Assembly: GCF_030463535.1 (NCBI RefSeq)
Contig: NC_132880.1
Span: 30,685,487 to 30,749,486 of the forward strand
Source of the DNA: Salminus brasiliensis
Lineage: Eukaryota; Chordata; Actinopteri; Characiformes; Bryconidae
DNA: 64,000 nucleotides
Direction of reading: 5' to 3'
Of the stretch, positions 33,110 through 57,800 are shown in pieces (the first letter of the stretch is position 1; each line of letters starts with the position of its first letter). The notes under the pieces were generated by a model. That model saw nothing but the letters and a program-made list of their open reading frames with translations. It had not been told where the DNA came from and searched no databases. Both the position numbers and the translations under genes were made by a program.

Positions 33110-36100
33110 ATAGGCGATATGGAAAAAAATATGGCATAACAATGATACACATTTGCCACCAAGCTGGAAAGGTGAAGGCTAACACATGCTTCCACTGAGA
33201 CAAGTAAAGGGTCTCTGCATCTTGTCAAACTGCAAAGTCATTGGACAGTTTGACATGCTTGGAGGAGAACACTAACTGCCAAGTCTGTTATATCGGCTAA
33301 CAGAGGTCTGCACTGGCTAGAGCTACCCTGAATAATGGGGGAAGAGGGAGGACCACCTTTTCCACCTAGAGAGAGCCACAGATGGCAGTGGTGGGGATCT
33401 AATTTGTGATCTTCCAATCATGCGCTTAGGCAGTCACTCCACCCGGGAACGCAGTTTGTTAGCTAGTTTAAATGATTTTTTGATTCTCATTATAGGTTAC
33501 AAGAGTAAAACGAAAACAGTGTATGTGTTGATGTGCTTTTTTATGCTGGAAAGTAAAATTTGATCTCACCTGTTCAAACAGGCAGTGAATTGTAATATTT
33601 TTTAGTATTATTTTGTCTAAATCAGACATTATTAATAATCAATGAATTTTTTGCTGTTCTGAAAATTCTAGGATAAAAAGTCTAGGATCCCCCATGATAC
33701 ATTTAGTAATTATGATTTGCAAATTCTGGTGCAATTTATTATGGCAGTGAGACTCCAGTCAAGTTTGTTAGTTTGAAATAGTTACTTTCAGTAAGTATAA
33801 ACTGATTACTAGGAACGTTTCCGAAGTTATGAAGGAAAACCCTAAATCTGGCCTTGTGTGCGATGCAGTCTGCAGCCATGTCTTCAGCTGGTCAGTGCAG
33901 GTCGTTAATCAGCGCTGATGGAACCAGACAGAGGAAAGCTAAGTGAGTCTGCGGGCACGGCATGGACGACACAAACCCACACGGCGAAGCCAGCAGTGCA
34001 GGCCAGAGCTGAATGGGCACAGGTTCATGATGGAGGCGACAGTGGGCAGCGTGCGGCCTGCTAAAACCATCACAAAGACGCAGGGTCTCCCTGGGCGGCT
34101 AAACGGCCATCTGTGCTCCTGCAGATTCAGTCTGGTCTGCCTAATCCTTCCAGTTCCACTGCACCCCTTGTTCACTCAATCGCCACAGCTCTCTGTAATA
34201 TTTCACACAGCTCCAGTTATGTGTTTCCCTCTTTGCCTCTCACTCGGTCTTTTTCAAAGTTTAGTCGGCTAATTTACTCAGACGTAAGGCAATGCTTGCA
34301 GTATACTTGATGAGAAAAGGCCGGCGTGTTTGGGGAGTAAAGTTTGCTTCTTTGCACTGGGGCTACGATGTTAATGTGGCTAACAAGTCAGTTGTTTGAC
34401 ACATAAAGGTACAGATAACATTCAGCCTTGAAAATGGCTGCTATGCTATTTTAGTTATTGGACATATTTGTCCAGTTATATAGAGAATAGTGTTATACAG
34501 TGTTAGAAACCTCATAAACAAGTCTATTAGAGATTAATGACCAACTTGGTAAGGAATGAGGGAAGAGTGTGATGTTTAAGGAATGTTTTTTTACTTCCAT
34601 GCTAACTGATTAACTCCATTACTTGTTGCTGCATTAACATCTAGCTGTGTAAGTACTGTATATATTCATGTATCACAGTGTAACAATACACACAACCCAA
34701 CATTTTGTTACAGCAAAAATAAGAAATGCCTGAAAATGAGTCAACAGGTTCAACATGTTAATGTGATGTTTGCACCATGTTATGTTTTTGTTTGTTTGTT
34801 TTCAACAGTATTTTATGTGTTACTACAGTATTACTTCAAAATACTGCAAAAACAGAAATTGATTTACTTTATTTATAGTATTTACTAATATGTCGTCAGT
34901 GTCACACAAAAACATTGCATCTCTAATAGAAGGAAAAACCCTTCTTAGCATTCAAATGAAGCTTTTCTATTGGTCCATTCATCATGAAATTTTGACACAA
35001 TTTAACAAACATCAGATTTAAATTATATAAAAAAAGAAAAACAACAAAAACAGAGATACAAGGTTTTTGTGTGACAGCAACGATATGCTAACTACTGAAG
35101 TCCAATGCTGCCTTCAAGTCATGTTGGAAATATCGTATTTAGGACATGAACTCATGAATTTTCAAGTGGGAAAGTCGTAAATGGGATTTTGCCATAAGCT
35201 CTGACTTTCTGACTTCAGGACGTGTCAATAATAAATGCTGATTACCGTATTTTAAACAGTAATCATGTCATACCTACGAGTTTCCAAGGCGGACTTAAAG
35301 GCAGCATTAGTCCTGTTCTTTCTAATGTGAACCAGGGACAAAGGTTGAGAAACACTGGTATTGACGATCACTAAAATTCCATCTGAAATATGAATGAATA
35401 AAAGCTGAAATGTAATCAAACGATTACCTTGTTTAAATGTTTGCGTTAATCAATAATGTTGATAAATGTTAATTGTAAATAAAATGTAAAATACTACAGG
35501 AGAAGCTGGAAAAATACTTATACTTGGGGTAACTTGTAGGGCCCAGGCCATTCCCTTTACCAGTATTCTAATCACCCACTAGATAACAACCTCTTTACAG
35601 GGGTAATCAGCTAGGCACTTTCCATCTGTCAGTGCTTCGCTGGGTCAAGCCCACCTCATTCACCGAATACATGGCTTGACAAGGTAAAAAAAAAAAAAAA
35701 AAAAAAAAAGGTTGACTGGTCTGGTTTCTGTTCAGTTTACTGGTTAGTCTTAAAGTTATATATATATTTTACTTTTCCTCAGTTCTCGTCTCTGTTTAGT
35801 AAGTGTTTTCTCTACCCTCTGCACATGTAAGTGTGCTCTGCATTTTGGGAACGGTCCTCATTGGTTTTCTGTTGCTATGGGAACTGGTCCATACGCCCTG
35901 ATCTAACTGCCTCAGAAGGCCGCCATTGCCAGTCCAGTCAAATCCGAAGTGACAGCTACATGAAACTTTATCAGTAGTCAAATTCCTCTGGTGCCTGTTA
36001 GAAATGCTTGAGAAATGGCAAGTGTGGCCTGAGAGTGTGAGAATGGAGCTAATTGGTGGTTGATGTGGCGCTGGTGTGGAGTTGAGTTACCACACCATTT

Positions 36101-39100
36101 GGGAGACTGGGGTCCCGGTCTGCGTTACAACAATCAGAGTCTTTAGGCAAGACTCCTAACACTACATTGGCCCACCTCTGCAATACGAGTAACATTGTAA
36201 GTCACTGGATAAGAGCGTCAGCTAAAGGCCATTAATGTAAATGTAATTGTGCGAGAATGTGTGAGAGTTGGCAGCTCTGGTTCATATGCACACTCACTAT
36301 GAGCACAATGATGCACATAGTTTCAGGGTCAATACTGAGGTTGATTCATTTTTTTTTCAATGTTTTGAAACATTGAAAAAAAAACCCTCTAGAATTTATG
36401 ACTTATTAAACGTAAGAATTTATAATTGATTTATTAAAATGAATTTAAAAGGTTTATTAGTTTTACCCCAGTGCAAAGCTAAATCATCAAACTTCACACA
36501 CACCAAACATGTATTGGCTAATTGACTACATTTGGACTAAAGGGAAAAATATATGAAGGCCAGCTTTGTCCTTTAAGCTGGGCTTTCACTTCATTATTCG
36601 ACTGCTGTTTTATTAGACAGTGAAACATAGTAGAAATCCTGCAGATTAGGGGCGTTAGCTCTGATAACACGACATCCTGCTTTAGTAGCAATCGAGAAAT
36701 CACATCTGTTGGTGACGGAGAGGCAAAGAGACAGACACAAACTCAGAAAAAACAGGCCATCTATAAATAGCGCCTCTGAGTCGAAGGGAAAGGCCACGAG
36801 GAGAAACCAAGAGCAAGCATGAGAGAAAGAAACGAGAACAAGAAACTGGCAACTGATTCTTGCAGTTCCTCTTTAATCCACAGTTCAAAAACAACAAATG
36901 CATGTACGGCATCCATCAACAAAATGAACCTCAAAAGCACGTGTACACAAGTCATTGGGCAGCCGCTTTATAGGAGTCACCTGCCACATTTACAAGCTCA
37001 GAGAGAAACTCTGCGTTTTTAGGGTGCGGTAACTAAGGGTAACTGGATTTACCTAAGCAAAGTCATCTGTTATAATACAGGATCAGCTTTATTGTAGATT
37101 AACATGGAAAAAAAACAAATTTTTTTGGAGTTGTCTCTATAAAAAAACAAAAACAAAATTAGAACCGTGAACCCACTGTACAGTGTGTGCACAACATTAA
37201 AACACCAAAGTGATTTAATGAACTGCACTGGTATCAGAGATATCAGACATACATACGTCATTATAATACAAACTATGCTCTTCTGTGCGCTGCATTGAGA
37301 GAGGCAGGCGATCTTAGACATATAGCCAAAATATCAGGGCTCTTTCCATTGGCCTCATCCTTCATAATAAATAAAACAATACGCACATCAATATATCAGT
37401 AGTTACTCAGCTGAGTTAGGCAAAACACTTCACACTAAAGCTCTTAATCTAAAAATAGATTCGATAGGATTTGAGAAATTGACGAGAGCAGAAAAGGATA
37501 GATATGATGCACTGCTGGCCAAGCTGTGAGAAGATCGCTTGTTTTTTGAACAGAAATAAGAGTGGCATTAAAAAAATCTGAGGCTGGAGATTTTACTCCA
37601 AAATAATCATCACACAATTATCCTGGGTGCCAATTACACCCACCCACTACATCCCACCAATCAGAATTGCCATGTACATCAATGCATCTGGTCTTCTGGA
37701 AGTATTGTTTATTAGGAAAAGATAAGGGAGATCTATGGGGGGAAAAAAAAGCGAGCCTTTCCTGACATTCATAATACACTGACATATATTTCACATATGT
37801 TGAAATATGAAATTATGAAATATATGCCCATATAGTACTGCGCAAATGTCTAACCAAATTGTTCAGAATGATTTATCTGGACAATAAGTGTGTTTATGCT
37901 TGTAAAAGCCTAATTTAGCATTTTAATAAATGCAAACAAACAAGCAAAAACAGTAAAAAGTCAAATATCTAAAAACACAACGCATTGATTTGAAAATCCA
38001 CTAGCAGAACTGATTAGTCCAACCAGGTACTGGATGATCACTGCATATAATACTGAGCTTCCTAAAAGAAAGGGTTGGAAATAGTTATGTACCCTAGAAT
38101 GGAAAACCGGGTTTATCTTGGCATAGTTGAATAATTAGTTGAGTCCAGTCCATGGAAATAAACCTCAAACACTGCTGTATCTTCACTGAAACCGAAATCA
38201 AGCATCAAGTTTTAAATTGGGACAAATGACAAAACCAGTAACACTCATTTACTCCCCAACATTTACATACACTCAGCCCACTAGCAAAAGCCTTTCTGCA
38301 AGTAAAGCTGGCAACTTTGAGAGAACGTGGTGTTTTTCATACTCATAGTCAGTTTTCTGAGACAAGCTTTGCCTGTGCCAGTGTCCACAGAAGAAAGCTA
38401 AACTCAGGGAAGCAAGCGTGTATCCGTTCTAGGCTAAATCACTAGCTGACCGGCTTTTACCGTCACTTTTCTCCAATATCCACGCTCTCAGAAATGGGAA
38501 AATACTGAACTACCTCAGACTAGGTAGCTAAAAACATCAGAAGGGAGACTTGAAGGTGGCATGTGAGGAAGCCAAATCTGGGGAAGCGGGCGGATGCTAG
38601 GCTAAAAGCTATCTCTGGCCAGATAGCTAGCCGCACCACGTGCTGAGAGGACACTGAGAGGACAACAATGCTATCTGGTAAGACATGGGAATAATGGCCA
38701 AGAATACTTACCGTGTCTGCTCTGTGGCTCCCTTAATCTAGCCAATAAAAGTAGAGAGGCATAAATAACAGGGTTTTAAGGGGCTTGTAAATCTGCATCC
38801 GAGCATTACTTTTTTGCATTCATTCTTAATATTAGTGTTTCTCTGAGCAAACATGCACACACAGCACAGAGAGCCTTTTATAGGTCCAATTCCAAACTGA
38901 AGATGAGACTTTTACACGGTATTGTATCTGTTTCGTGTATGACCCAAAAGCTGAGCCAATGTGGAAATGTGGGAAAAGGCGCAACTGGCTGATGGAAAAA
39001 CACCAAGGCGTTTTACCAGATTACAGTCACATTCCGATTCCATTCCATTCACACTAATATGTTACCCAATGTTTCACTTGACATTGCATGAAAATCTTAA

Positions 39101-41751
39101 GCAAGAGTAACTGAGAGAAGTAGAAATGCTAGGTATGCAGTAGTGGACAAAGGACCATTCAAAATCAAAGAAAGGAAAGGATCCCGCTGCACTGGTACCT
39201 TGGAAAGAATGCTCCATGCTATGCTGAACTGATCTGATTGAAATATGACCATTTTTACCACATAAAAAAAACATATTACACCAACACAACTATAGCCAAA
39301 CGTACGTAATCTGAAAGGCTCTGTGAAATTGTGTTTGTGTGATATCAGTATAATGGGTGCAGTGGTGGCTCAGAGGTTAAAGCATGTTATTGATGACAGG
39401 GTTGTGAGTTTGATACCCTGGTTCGCTAAGCTGCCACTGTTGGGCTTTTGAGCAAGGCCCTTAACCCTCTGCTCACTGCTAACTGTCTGTGTATGTGTGT
39501 GTGTGTGTATGTGTGTGCTCACTAATGTGGAACTTACTTTTTTAGCCTACACTAAGGGTCATTTGATTTCTAACAATAGCGAAAGCCTTTCTGGTGCTTT
39601 TTTCAGAAGCCTGAAGATTTTTCACCTTATGGAAGAACCATTTAATTAGGCAGAGAACTATTGAAGCATTCAGATGGATCTTTGAGTGTCTTTGTGTTGA
39701 CTAAAGTACCCTGATTTAAGGCTGTAATAACTGTTAAAGATGAAATGTCAGATTGGAATCAGTCCATACTCAAGATTTCAATACCAGAAGAGTGGTATTG
39801 TTCCTCAGTGTGGAAATGATGTATGTGTTTGAATCAACTGCATGGCTTTATTCACACTGTGATCGTATCAGTGTGTGTGGATCGGCCACGGCTGAGAAAC
39901 ACTCCACTCCGCAACAGGAGCTTTTTTCATCGTCCTAAGCTTTATGGCTTTTAGGAGTAGGTGCTAGAGTAAACATCTATGCAGATCCACCTGTGTGCCA
40001 AGTCTGTAACATGGACGCTTTTCTTCTTCTGCTCTGTCCGAGGTAATCTCCCACACGGTATTGATCTTACTGTGCTCAACAAGGATTGTGCGGTGCTAAA
40101 GGGTGTCACACAGGCTGATCTGACCTCATTACGTCGGCAATCCTGTTTATTTTGAATGTATGCAAATTAATACCTAAATTCCGCCCCCCCCCTTTTTTGT
40201 TTGTTTGTTTGTTTGTTTTTGCAAGACATTGCATTTCTTCTTTTCTTCAAACCTTAGCTGTTATATTACCTGGCAAACAAACTGAAGGCAGCAGCGTTTT
40301 GTTTTCTTTTTTTGCTCGTCAAACTAGGAAAAAGAAAACAGCTGTGCATAAAAGTGCATATCGCAACATGCTTTAGTTAAAAATATACCAGACTATGAGG
40401 TTGAGCATCTATAACGACCACACTTTGTCACAACTGATTAAGACAGTTCAGTCCCAACGACGGAGCTATGGCTAGCTATATTAATAAATATATAAATAAT
40501 TATCCTGGTACACAAACAAATCATGTAGTAAGTAATAAATAAATTATGTATAATACATCCCTTAAGCCACACGGTAATACTACAGCTTTCCTATATTCCT
40601 ATAGCAGACAAACCAGTTCACTATGAGGCAGTAATTACTAACCTTATTAGTGCTGAAAACGTTCTAGCAGCGTTTCTGAACTGGACAGAGCAATACTGCA
40701 GGACATACTGCATATTTCAGAAATGAAACAATATAATGCACTAAGGATCCGGGAAAATGTACATCTTTTTACAGTAGTGTAGGAGCTCCTTTTCAGACAA
40801 GAAAAGTGTGCTCTGTAGTTGAATGTATTTTGTTTTTGTTCTGTCAGCAAGGGAGGGAAGAATGTGATCATACTTAGCATTTGGTGTTTGGCAAATCCAA
40901 GCATTATTAATCCATTTGCTTTTAGCTGAACTATCTAACACTGTTAGCAATAACAATAAAAGTGATCAAAGATCAATAGTTACGTATACTTAACCCCCTT
41001 GAAACTCTTTACACTGTGTATGTAAGTTACATCAATTTGATAGGCCCTAAAATAGAACCCTGTGGGACTCCACAAGATCTAATAATTTGATCATTTTTAC
41101 TTTAGGATTAATAAGTGAATTACTAACCTAAGGTTTCAGGGGTTAATCACCCAGTCTGTGTCCATATGTGGGCAGTTTAACCTGAAACTTCAGCTTTGTT
41201 TCTGTTATATAAAACTGTCAAACGTAAGTGGATTTATGGCACAGAAAACAAATAAAAACATAGATGGAAGATACTGAACAGACATACACAATCAGTTCAA
41301 CATACAGTACATAATCAGTATGTAACAGGAGTTGAGTCCAGCACTTAACTCAAATTCATAGGATGTTTCTGTGGATACCTGGATATCATCAAATTGGTGA
41401 GGATTAAAACTCTAAAAGAGCAGTCAAATGAAGCCATAATGGCCGTTTTTCAAAGGGAAAATGTGTCTTTTGTTCACGTGTGCACATGCACATGTATAGT
41501 CAGTGATGTTTTCTCTACTTTGGTCCCTATCTGAGACTGACTGTGGAGTTAAATTTATACTTGTAGGCTAAAATATGGCAGGTAAGTGGTTTAAGCCTGG
41601 AGGGTATTTTGGTTGTCATGGTCTGTGCTGGCAGGTCGGTGCAGTGTGTCAGAATACTATGAGCAGAATACTGGTAGTACCACGTGTGTGCAGTAGCCAG
41701 GAGTCCGTGTTTCAAGCAGCAGGTGGATGGTCCAGTGGGACCCCTCGGGCT
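33110..41751. other. Intergenic region between tmem268 and prrt1; no recognised gene
   Basis: I see no conserved coding exon. It holds decayed repeats (33290-33460 SINE-like; 34950-35100 and 36120-36245 dispersed families), an A-run at 35685-35709, a small hairpin TTTCAATG/CATTGAAA at 36350-36382, and a SINE at 39355-39530. A GC-richer block at 33935-34300 is open in several frames but matches nothing I know. The left-most part may include prrt1 3' untranslated sequence; AATAAA on the minus strand occurs at 40146-40151, 1.6 kb past its stop. Confidence 0.6.
39355..39530 (+). mobile_element. tRNA-derived SINE (third copy of the 9644 family)
   Basis: GTGCAGTGGTGGCTCAGAGG, a diverged B box (GAGTTTGATACCC), and GCTGCCACTGTTGGGC...AGCAAGGCCCTTAACCC match the copy at 9640-9780; more mutated. 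Confidence 0.75.
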
Positions 41752-52077
<10,326 letters not shown>

Positions 52078-53451
52078 CCCGTTGCTTTGTGCGATGCCTT
52101 TCTGCTGTTCCTCCACAATCCGCTTTGAGGAGGAAAATCAGCCAACACGTCTGCCTTTGTGTCGACTTACAGCGTTAACATAAAAGGGACAGTGGTGACA
52201 GTTCCTCCAAGCTAAGAAAGCATCTTCAGAGGAGAAAACATCTCGGTCTAGCCCAGTTCTTCTGCTGTAAATCCGTGTATTTTGCGCTGTTTTTTTGTTA
52301 TATATTTTTTTCTATTCAGTACCAGAGCAGCATATCCACCTCTACCAGCGGAAAACAGGTTTTCCTCAACGCCTCGCGTTACACTGAATTTATCAGCCGC
52401 ACGGTGTGGTTGTCTTAAAGAGACAGTGCCATCTGTGTAAATCAGTATAATAGGACCTGAAACCAGTGGGAATAATTCATGAAGCAGGATCTCACCAGAA
52501 GATGGATAACCTTAGCCAAAGAAGTGACCCAACCGCCTCACCCGGTCTCCCACAGGACTTGCCTTTAATAGGGCTAGTGGTTAGTGTGCTGTGGCTGGAG
52601 GGCTTCTCAGGTGGTAGGGCTGTAGAAGTGCGTGTGCGTGAGAGTAGGAGAAAGTTAAATCTTCAAAATCATACGACTATGTTAATGAACCTTAATACAT
52701 AAATATGTATTTATTTACCAAGACTAATAAATAGGCTATATGGATCACAAGAAAAGTAATAAAAAAGCCAAAAAATATTTAATTGTTATGCAAAAACCTT
52801 ATTGTGAAAAATATTAACAAATACATCAATAAACAAAAAAAAGGTAGAGTCAAACTGATTCGTGTTTGTTTACATTTGTGTTTGGGTATTTTTAGGCTGT
52901 GGTGGGAAGCAGTTTGACCAATGGCTGATGTAGATGCAGGTACATGTAGACCAATAGTGGCGAGAAGAAGGCGGGGATTAGAAAGACGCGTTTAAATCTG
53001 TAAAAATCTGCACACACGTTTTTCTGACTGTAATGGCAAACACTGATAGCCGTATCTGACTAAAGTCAAAGCGAATTCCTGGACATTTTACACAACCTTT
53101 TTCATGTCCCAAAAAGAGGTCACTAACTTAAAAGCAGGATTTGTGTTGTCCAGATAAGACAACAGGTCCTCTTAATACTGGACAGGCTTGACTGTTTCGC
53201 TAAACCACGTTAAATACCAGGTATTGTTCTTTGGCAGTCAGGTATGTTTACTGTGTGTAACGTCACCGAAGAACCATTTTGAAGGTATTGTTACAGTGAG
53301 CTTTACAATAAAAGTAATAGGAACAAACTTTTGTAATCTTTGCAACACTGAAAGTAATAAAACTACAGAAGCATGTGAGAAGAGATCTGTCAGAACCGTC
53401 TGTTGACAGTCTGGGTGGTTCTGGTTCGACCTCAATACTAGAGCTGTACAG

Positions 53452-53587
53452 GCATGAAGCCCTCCGTCCTTCTCGATCCTGCAGCCAGCTGGGGGGGAAC
53501 TCAATGACAGAATGACAGAGACAGGTCTGTACTCAAATGATCCCCCCCCGCTGGCTGCAGGATCGGTAAGGATGGAGGGCTTCATGC
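53452..53587. repeat. Inverted repeat with about 46-bp arms
   Basis: GCATGAAGCCCTCCGTCCTT... (53452-53498) and its reverse complement (53541-53587) pair with about three mismatches and a one-base indel; the loop is about 42 bp. Possibly a young MITE or local inverted duplication. Confidence 0.85.
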
Positions 53588-54782
53588 TTGTTGAGAAGAG
53601 ATCATACGGCGATCAACTCAGCAAGGATGCCAGAGACTGTTCTTTGGATATTGGACATGGATCTATGTGAGCTGACTGCAACAAGTTGGAATTCTATCAC
53701 TGATGCCTCCAATCTTGCACTTGAGCCATTACCGACTATCTTGTTTATACTATAAGTGCGTTTACATCACAACTGTCCTAACAGAAAAGATAAGATGGCT
53801 CTAGATATTTATATAGCTGGATTATTGATATAAAATATTTATGATTACTGTTAAGTTGATTCTGACAACTGGGAACGCAGAGCTGTCAGTTCAGGCTTCT
53901 TATTGACTTGCTCATGATTTCTCAGATTTAAAAAAAGCTCTATGAAGTCACACCCTGGCTTTGTTGACTCTTTCTGTGAAGACCATTCCCTCAGGGGAAT
54001 GCTGGCACTTTATAATGTTTTATAAATTAAGATTACACATAATATCACAGTGCTTGTTTCAATCATATTCAACATACCAGAATCTACAACAGTAGTCACC
54101 AACCCTGCTACTTCTGGGTTCAGAGTTCTGCCTTCATATGAGTGTGTGTTAAGATAAGGTTGCAGGTAATATCTGCAGGAAGGTAGATCTCAAGGATTAA
54201 GACCAACTGCACCAACTGGTTATATGCATGGTTTGGCTAATGCATTCTATAGGCTGGGGAGAAATCGCACTGCCATAAACCCTCACTGAAATGACAGCAT
54301 TACCGGGGATGATGTTCATAAAACTTGGCTCAAGGACTCTCTCTTTTCTCAGATCCCATAGATTTTATTACTGAATAATGACTTATAGTCCGTGACCGGT
54401 CTTGTTCTCGATTCCCAATAGAGATGATGGCCAAGGCATTTTTTAACAATACAGGCACAGTCTTTCTTTCACAGTCTTTGTCTTGCTCTCTCACACACAT
54501 ACACACACACACTCTCTGTAAACATGTGTAAGTCAAGTGCACATTTGGGCCAATTTTAAAGCTACAATCATTAATAATGCCTTAAGAGCTAACTGTGCTC
54601 CTTTCTGGGCCCACGGTATTAACCTGTCTGGTTCAAACAGACAGCATTCTTGCATTGTGATTTCTGTGATATATACATTCTGTATATACAAATATATATG
54701 TCAATTAGGATATTGCTAAATTCATGCGTCATCTGTAATTGGATTGAAGCTTTAGGTACATTTTCTTGTACTAGTCAATTAT

Positions 54783-54784
<2 letters not shown>

Positions 54785-54845
<61 letters not shown>
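54785..54845. repeat. (CA)n microsatellite in the skic2 3' untranslated region
   Basis: About 30 CA units, read as (UG)n in the skic2 mRNA, starting 27 nt after the stop codon. Confidence 0.96.
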
Positions 54846-54847
<2 letters not shown>

Positions 54848-54872
54848 CATCTTGCTGGGTCCCCTCGTTCTC

Positions 54873-57800
54873 TCAGTGTGTGTAGAGAGAGGCCGTGAAC
54901 ACGATGTCCCTGCGGATGGCCAGTGATGCTCTCTCCATCTTACTGCCCAGCACAGAGTCTCCGACGATGCGGGCGGCCTGCCTCACCTCCTTCAGGACCT
55001 CATCCAGTCTCTGAATGCAGCGGACCACCGTCCCCTCCTGCACATCAGTCAGCTGGGCGATCTCAGCAAAAGGCTGTAAAACACAAACACAATGCTGTAA
55101 TGTTCAGCACCACAATGCAACATAATAGAAGTGCAATCAGGCATTGATATGCTGATGCAGTACATATCAAAGTGATACATCAGAATATCAATAGCAATAA
55201 ACATCTGCCGCTGCCTAGAGTAGCACCTGACCATTTCGTGCTGTGCCTGTTTTCATGTAAGTGGAAATGGTGTTGAGCAGTGAAGGTACAACTGGAAATA
55301 CAGTACATGTCCAAAAGACACCTGCAAACGTTTCTTCTGAAATCAGGGTGTTGGAAATTGCTGCAGTAACAGCCTCTACACATCTGAGAAGGCTTTATAC
55401 TATATGTCAGGACAGCATTAGTGATGTAGGTACTGAACGGAGCCCTACCACTTCACAGCCCAATTAACCTTCTAGCTGATGTTTGCCATTGGGCTTGCTG
55501 ACCCCAAGCTTGTGTGCTGCTTTCCTGGAGTGTCTCATTCTACCTCCAATGCCCTTCTACAGAGATTATTTTTTACAGAACTGCCAGCTGCCCTTTACAT
55601 TTAATGTAAATGAAAAAAACAACATCAGGGTACATTAATGTCCACTCAAAGCCGAGTTTTGTTTTCTCCTGTAAAGTTATTATTTCAGAGATATGATCAA
55701 TACACAAGCTGCATGTGGCCAAATGCCTGTTACAGTAATAGGTGAATCTTAAAGTAGCTGAATAAATGGATTAAATTGGTCATCAGGATACTTTTGGACA
55801 TATACTGAATGTGTAGAATCTGCAGTCTATACATGCACTCTTGTCCTCCTGATGCTTTATCAATAAAGCATTAATATATTCATATAACTACACTCTGCAC
55901 TCTGCATGGCTGGTTGGAGTGACTCCGAGAGGTTTTATGTGGCAGTATTACTGAAGATGACGAGGCCCAAGGACTCTGCCGATACAGCTGATTTTATTAC
56001 TGTATAATGTATTACAGTCCTTGGTTTTCAGTTCAGTAGAGAGTAGGCCTTTGATCCGAAGCATTTGTAAACAAAGTAAGTAGGTACAGTGTTAAAGACT
56101 CTCATACTGCCTCATGCCAGTGGAAATAGTGGTTCACTAATGGTAATCCCGTCAGGCCTTGTGTGTATTTTAGGGACTGTGCTTACCATGCCTCTGGCCC
56201 AGCAGTACACCACCTCAGTCAGGCCGAACTTGAACTGGGACACAAAGTCTTCGGCTGTTTGCGCGATACCACATTCCCTCTGCAGCTCACCAATCCTCTG
56301 AGCCACACACAGCACCCGGTCAATCCCCTACACCAGCAGGACAGGGAAAAGTAACAAAAAGCATTAATTTTCAGATATTAAAGATTGTTAGATTGTTTGA
56401 TACATTATGCATGCAAAACATAAGACTGGGTTAAACTGTGCTCAACAACTACTTGTCATTTTTGCTGTCCAGTGAGAAGACGACTGGTTTCTGATGCTTT
56501 AATCCTTTAAGCGTCGTTCTTGAGTTCTTTTGCTCAGGGCATTTTTACATTACTACTTGTACTACTACTTGTTGTAAGATTTATAGACAGGTTTCTGCGC
56601 AATGTCATCACAGAAATGCACTCAGAAACAGCACGCTAGCATAGAAAATTAGTTATTGTGCAGTAAACTACACCAACCGCAGAGAAGATGGATGAAAATG
56701 TTTAATATTCCGAGATGATGACAGTATTTTGCCAAAAAACAAAAATACAGAAAAAAATGGCTCTGAACTGCATTTTATTATTGAGTCAACTAAATCTAGC
56801 ATCGCAGCAGCTGACTAACCTACTGTCCAGCTAGGTTTCCAAAGGGCTTTCATTCTTTGGCTGTGCATGCACCCAGTAACATTTGTAAACAGGAAACCAG
56901 TCTAGAGCAACAGTCTTCAGCAGAGTGACACAGTGTTTGCGGAATACTGTGCTGTTCTGGTAAAATAACTAAATATTTGATTTGGGGCCAAACTGCTTCT
57001 TTAAGTAAAAGGCTAAAAACTCAAACTCAACCCCAGCAAGACAGAGCTGCTGTACATCCCGGGAACTGCTGGATCTCAAAACAATCTTGCCATGTCCTTT
57101 GAGAACTCACTGGTCACTCCTTCTACAGAAGCTCAAAGCCTTGGTGTAACTTAGTGTAACTAAGTAAATGTAAAAGTAAATGTAAAAGCTCAGTAGATTT
57201 GAAAAAAAAAGAAAAAAAAAAAAGAATAAAAATGGGATTAGTATTGGTATTGACTGAAACTCCAGATTTCTATAGCAGTACTGGAATTTCTTCTCTTTTC
57301 TCTCTGCTACCAGGCTGCTGCTCGACTGCCAGTTTTAAGTGCTCTGACAGTCGGGCCATGGTGGGAAAATCACAGTTCAACACCTGTGTGCACCGGCCAC
57401 TTCGTGTTTCAACAGTGAGAGTGTTTTAGCACTTCCCTGCAAGATGTCACCACGCTATAAAACTTGCACACTCCCTGCTTTCCATTCATGACTAATTCAG
57501 GCCCTCTTTAAAGCTCTTCCATGTTCCAGAGCGGTCTGGCAACACATACTGACAAGGCACAATTGCACACATGCACACACACACGCGAGTGTGTGTGTAT
57601 GGAGCTCAGGAGGTGTGTTGCCCTTGCTGGAGGCACAGGATCAGTCAGCCAGGTCAGTCACTGAGTGACCGTGTGTTCGCTTAGTGCTTTAAACACAAGG
57701 CCATACAGTTTCACGACAATCAGGAAGCATGCGGCCAAATGTATTACACCGGACATGCTCTTCCGCCCTGCTGACAGAGCACTCACACAAAAAGGCCTAA

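Larger units (their letters stand above)
52078..54872. other. Region between prrt1 start and skic2 end; no recognised gene
   Basis: The first 250 bp would hold the prrt1 5' untranslated region and promoter. Beyond that I see an AT-rich stretch (52680-52850), the hairpin at 53452-53587, and decayed repeats. 54364-54369 reads AATAAA on the minus strand, a candidate skic2 polyadenylation signal about 500 nt past its stop. A short motif near 54325-54400 recurs at 55965-56020. Confidence 0.5.

Noticed and set aside
33943-34272. 109-codon ORF in a GC-richer block
   Set aside because: The frame begins without a convincing ATG, overlaps an antisense ORF, and resembles no protein I know.
52078-52116. 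N-terminal extension of prrt1 (EEQQKGIAQSNG)
   Set aside because: It would need a GTG start; the first ATG (52077) gives MSSEK, the same start as human.
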